Below, in pieces: positions 63,078 to 64,000 of a stretch of 64,000 bases of DNA (within the stretch, counting starts at the first letter, position 1; the number at the start of each line of letters is the position of its first letter). The stretch spans positions 124,001 through 188,000 of the forward strand of contig JACPFU010000010.1 in the NCBI GenBank assembly GCA_016182785.1, in the 5' to 3' direction. The DNA is from Lysobacterales bacterium (lineage in GTDB: Bacteria > Pseudomonadota > Gammaproteobacteria > Xanthomonadales > Ahniellaceae). The translations under genes were made by a program, and so were the position numbers. The notes below the pieces were generated by a model, which worked only from the letters and a program-made list of their open reading frames with translations, did not search any database and was not told the origin of the DNA.

Positions 63078-63974
63078 TCAGGGATGTTCCGCCTCGGCGT
63101 GCTCGCGCTCCTGGCGGATCAGGTAGACGCCGCTGGCGACGATGATCGCCGCACCGATCAGCACGAAGCGATCCGGCAAGGTCTGCCACAACAGCCAGTC
63201 GAGCGCGATGCCCCAGGCCAGCGCGGTGTACTCGAACGGCGCGATTGCCGAGGCCTCGCCAAGCTTGAAGGCGATGGTGATGGCGTACTGCGCGAGCGCG
63301 CCGGAAACGCCGATCAGCACGATCGCCGGCCAGTGCTGCGTCGCGATCGGCCGCCATTCCGGCCATGCCAGCAGCCCGGCACCGATCCCGACCATCAGCG
63401 TCATCCACAGCACCATGCTCTGCGTGTTGTCGCTGCGACCGAGTGTGCGCACGGTGATCGCCGACAGCGCATAGCCGAACGCCGAGGCGAGCGCGGCAAT
63501 GGCGCCAAGCCCGAGCCAACCGTTGCCGCTCGGGCGCATCGCGACGATCACGCCAACGAGGCCGACCAGGATCGCCGCCCAGCGCGCGGCGCCGACCTTC
63601 TCGCCGAGCAGCGGCGCCGACAGCGCGGTGATCAGCAGCGGCGCGATGAAGAACAGCGTGTACGCATCCGCCAGCGGCAACCGCTTCAGCGCGTAGGCAA
63701 AGGTCGCCAGCATGAAGATCGACAAGACACCGCGCACCAGGTGCAGCGACCAGCGGATGCGCACCAGCGTCACCGGCGCGACGGTGACTACCGCCCACAG
63801 CAACACCAGCGGCGCCGACGCCAGCCCGCGCAGCGCGGCGATCTGCAGCGGCGGGTAATGCGGTGCCAGCCACTTCATGCCGGCGTCCATCAGCGAGAAC
63901 AGACCCACCGCCGCGATCATCGCGGCGACGGCTCGGCGGTACTGGCTTGCGGGTGCGGCGGTCGCGATGGGCAT
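63078..63974 (-). CDS. EamA/DMT-superfamily permease
   Basis: A 298-residue protein with ten predicted transmembrane segments in two EamA repeats. MIAAVGLFSLMDAGMKWLA, FAYALKRLPLADAYTLFFIAPLLITALSAPLLGEKVGAARW and AITIAFKLGEASAIAPFEYTALAWGIALDWL are typical of DMT exporters (RhaT/YdcZ-like). Members export amino acids or metabolites; the substrate is unknown. The ATG at 63974 lies six bases after a TAGACT box, so the transcript may be leaderless. Confidence 0.9.
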   Translation of the reverse strand: MPIATAAPASQYRRAVAAMIAAVGLFSLMDAGMKWLAPHYPPLQIAALRGLASAPLVLLWAVVTVAPVTLVRIRWSLHLVRGVLSIFMLATFAYALKRLPLADAYTLFFIAPLLITALSAPLLGEKVGAARWAAILVGLVGVIVAMRPSGNGWLGLGAIAALASAFGYALSAITVRTLGRSDNTQSMVLWMTLMVGIGAGLLAWPEWRPIATQHWPAIVLIGVSGALAQYAITIAFKLGEASAIAPFEYTALAWGIALDWLLWQTLPDRFVLIGAAIIVASGVYLIRQEREHAEAEHP

Positions 63975-63979
63975 TGCCC

Positions 63980-63985
63980 AGTCTA
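63980..63985 (-). promoter_or_regulatory. -10 element TAGACT at leaderless spacing for the DMT permease gene
   Basis: On the minus strand CGGCTAGACTGGG ends five bases before the ATG at 63974. This leaves no room for a ribosome-binding site if transcription starts at the usual distance. Confidence 0.4.
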
Positions 63986-64000
63986 GCCGTTCGCGCGGCT

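Overview
The window reads as a chromosomal segment of a high-GC gammaproteobacterium, most likely of the Xanthomonadales/Lysobacterales (a Rhodanobacteraceae- or Lysobacter-like lineage). This rests on the gene orders coaBC-dut-algC and bioB-bioF-bioH-bioC, the minC-minD-minE cluster, an oleBCD olefinic-hydrocarbon cluster, ErpA plus bactofilin, and many secreted metalloproteases. I assign it by gene content only. I see no rRNA, tRNA, CRISPR array, integrase, transposase or prophage. Coding density is very high and long antisense open frames are common, as expected at this GC.

Layout. 1-7763: housekeeping and envelope genes (prmA 3' part, zinc-ribbon membrane protein, coiled-coil anchor, bactofilin, erpA, nudC, ubiE), then an exported M1 aminopeptidase and a membrane-anchored alpha/beta hydrolase. 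7736-8548: a HigB/HigA-like toxin-antitoxin cassette between perfect 47-bp direct repeats that duplicate the 3' end of the hydrolase gene. 8601-13045: M28 lipoprotein peptidase, TPR protein, and small unknown or membrane proteins. 13052-18776: minCDE on the minus strand, divergent from oleBCD. 18894-29265: M36 protease, lipoprotein, AMP nucleosidase, a TolB-like propeller protein, a VapBC module with a perfect operator palindrome, thiD, and a pair of overlapping amidohydrolase-like genes. 29348-40063: secreted beta-helix protein, two-component system, Calx-beta protein, SDR, acyltransferase, M16 peptidase. 40191-40589: orphan BrnA antitoxin preceded by a decayed BrnT. 40647-45542: algC-dut-coaBC, with radC divergent. 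45620-53161: HD-like protein, putative Na+/H+ antiporter, an overlapping biotin operon with an embedded ACT-like gene, and comF divergent from it. 53271-63974: a ParE-type toxin-antitoxin module, MAPEG protein, deoxyinosine-glycosylase-like gene, NRDE protein, PhoD, a GlxA-type regulator, an AT-richer orphan gene, M13 peptidase and a DMT permease.

How the genes work together. The five exported metalloprotease families (M1, M28, M36, M16, M13), two secreted amidohydrolase-like proteins and PhoD suggest a lifestyle based on degrading external peptides and phosphoesters. oleBCD would convert fatty-acyl condensation products to long-chain olefins, but oleA is not in the window. The biotin genes overlap end to end and are probably one transcript.

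The points most worth a second look are: a short C-terminal tag (consensus [VL]-F-x-[DN]-G-F-E at the very C-terminus) shared by three otherwise unrelated secreted proteins; the toxin-antitoxin cassette that duplicates a gene end; an amidohydrolase pair in which the second member has lost its metal ligands; and a recurrent GCTAGAMTCG start-proximal element that sometimes sits at leaderless spacing.
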